The translations under genes were made by a program, and so were the position numbers. Below are positions 62,571-64,000 of a stretch of 64,000 nt of DNA, piece after piece (position 1 is the first letter of the stretch; each line of letters starts with the position of its first letter). Below the pieces are notes generated by a model, which was not told where the DNA came from, made no database searches, and saw only the letters and a list, made by a program, of their open reading frames with translations. The stretch spans positions 7,027,810 through 7,091,809 of the forward strand of contig CM041197.1 in assembly GCA_023078555.1 (NCBI GenBank). The letters are read 5' to 3'. Origin of the DNA: Ulva prolifera. Taxonomy: Eukaryota > Chlorophyta > Ulvophyceae > Ulvales > Ulvaceae.

Positions 62571-64000
62571 GGCATGGTTCCATGGCCGTGCAGTATGCCG
62601 GGCACTATGTCGAGCACTATGTAGGCATGGTTCCATGTCCGTGCAGTATGCCGGGCACTATGTCGGGCACTATGTAGGCATGGTTCCATGTCCGTGCAGT
62701 ATGCCGGGCATTATGTCGGGCACTATGTAGGCATGGTTCCATGTCCGTGCAGTATGTCGGGCACTATGTTGGGCACTATGTAGGCATGGTTCCATGTCCG
62801 TGCAGTATGCCGGGCACTATGTCGGGCACTATGTAGGCATGGTTCCATGGCCGTGCAGTATGCCGGGCACTATGTCGAGCACTATGTAGGCATGGTTCCA
62901 TGTCCGTGCAGTATGCCGGGCACTATGTCGGGCACTATGTAGGCATGGTTCCATGTCCGTGCAGTATGCCGGGCACTATGTCTGGCACAATGCAGGCATG
63001 GTTCCATGTCCGTGCAGTATGTCGGGCACTATGTTGGGCACTATGTAGGCATGGTTCCATGTCCGTGCGGTATGTCGGGCACTATGTCGGGCACTATGTT
63101 GGGCACTATGTAGGCATGGTTCTATGTCCGTGTAGTGTGCCGGGCACTATGTCGGGCACTATGTAGGCATGGTTCCATGTCCGTGCAATATGCCGGGCAC
63201 TATGTCGAGCACTATGTAGGCATGGTTCCATGTCCGTGCAGTATGCCGGGCACTATGTCGGGCACTATGTAAGCATGGTTCCATGTCCGTGCAGTATGCC
63301 AGGCACTATGTCGGGCACTATGTAGGCATGGTTCCATGTCCGTGCAGTATGTCGGGCACTATTTCTGGCACTATGTAGGCATTGTTCCATGTCCGTGCAG
63401 TATGTCGGGCACTATGTCTGGCACAATGCAGGCATGGTTCCATGTCCGTGCAGTATGTCGGGCACTATGTTGGGCACTATGTAGGCATGGTTCCATGTCC
63501 GTGCGGTATGTCGGGCACTATGTCGGGCACTATGTTGGGCACTATGTAGGCATGGTTCCATGTCCGTGCAGTATGCCGGGCACTATGTCGGGCACTATGT
63601 AGGCATGGTTCCATGGCCGTGTAGTATGCCGGGCACTATGTCGAGCACTATGTAGGCATGGTTCCATGTCCGTGCAGTATGCCGGGCACTATGTCGGGCA
63701 CTATGTAGGCATGGTTCCATGTCCGTGCAGTATGCCGGGCACTATGTTGGGCACTATGTAGGCATGGTTCCATGTCCGTGCAGTATGCCGGGCACTATGT
63801 CGAGCACTATGTAGGCATGGTTCCATGTCCGTGCAGTATGCCGGGCACTATGTTGGGCACTATGTAGGCATGGTTCCATGTCCGTGCAGTATGCCGGGCA
63901 CTATGTTGAGCACTATGTAGGCATGGTTCCATGTCCGTGCAGTATGTCAGGCACTATGTCGGGCACTATGTAGGCATGGTTCCATGTCCGTGCAGTATGT

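Larger units (their letters stand above)
45954..64000 (+). repeat. Satellite B array, right block (53/65-bp monomers)
   Basis: The same monomers continue in the same orientation and phase as 17,992-39,396 and run off the window. Compared with the far left, units reading GTGCAGTATGCCGGGCAC, GTCGAGCAC and GTGCAATATGCC are more frequent. From about 56,000 onward variants such as GTGTAGTGTGCC, CAGTATTCCGGG, GGCACAATGCAGG and GGGCATTATG appear and recur in blocks. No gene is seen anywhere in this block. Confidence 0.97.

Noticed and set aside
18326-63602. Dozens of 60-123-codon frames in satellite B giving Val-Gly-His-Tyr or Arg-His-Ser-Ala-rich repeats
   Set aside because: They arise because 53 and 65 bp are both 2 modulo 3, so three monomers restore the frame. 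Plus-strand frames commonly end at the ATGTAG of a monomer. There is no sign of selection for one frame.
17992-64000. CRISPR-like array of short direct repeats
   Set aside because: There are no unique spacers. The repeats are contiguous 53/65-bp monomers with internal 12-bp repeats, in a eukaryotic context.

Overview
This window is repetitive, non-coding nuclear DNA of a eukaryote. About 57 kb of the 64 kb is two unrelated satellite families. One mobile element interrupts the second family. I recognise no protein-coding gene, rRNA or tRNA. The lineage cannot be fixed from the sequence. CpG is not depleted, the arrays have moderate GC (the 53-bp satellite B unit is 28/53 G+C), and the only telomere-like motif is TTAGGGG-type. 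A pericentromeric, subtelomeric or knob-like heterochromatic location fits best.

Layout: (1) 1-17,206 is satellite A in + orientation, about 100 monomers of 184 bp (long) or 161-162 bp (short). The lengths differ by one 22-bp internal sub-repeat, and the monomers are organised in higher-order repeats (346-bp dimers, an 875-bp pentamer, a ~1.8-kb block copied 2,418 bp away). (2) 17,210-17,226 is a short telomere-like tract, TTAGGGGTTAGGGGTTA. (3) 17,227-17,991 is satellite A again, in the opposite orientation. (4) 17,992-39,396 is satellite B, monomers of 53 or 65 bp built on a 12-bp sub-repeat. (5) 39,397-45,953 is a 6,557-bp non-satellite segment. (6) 45,954-64,000 is satellite B again, same orientation and phase, running off the window.

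The main discovery is the nature of the 6,557-bp segment. It begins CACTAGG and ends CCTAGTG (a terminal inverted repeat, 18/27 matches over the outer 27 bp). It is flanked by a 3-bp direct duplication (CAT), and removing it with one CAT restores a perfect satellite B monomer. Two uninterrupted copies of the same higher-order satellite context lie in the window (around 47,086 and 54,373) and act as empty sites. These are the hallmarks of a CACTA (En/Spm, CMC) DNA transposon. It also has inverted-orientation subterminal motifs, a 191-bp tandem repeat near its right end, a 124-bp repeat near its left end and a 354-bp tandem repeat inside. No transposase was recognised, so it may be non-autonomous, decayed or intron-rich.

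The second notable point is the telomere-like tract exactly where satellite A reverses. A rare A subtype at the far left of the window (about 24-91) reappears inverted at about 17,671-17,729. Together these suggest an inversion or fold-back, or a fusion between a telomere-capped array end and another A array. Nearly all long open frames in the arrays are by-products of stop-poor repeats and are not annotated as genes.
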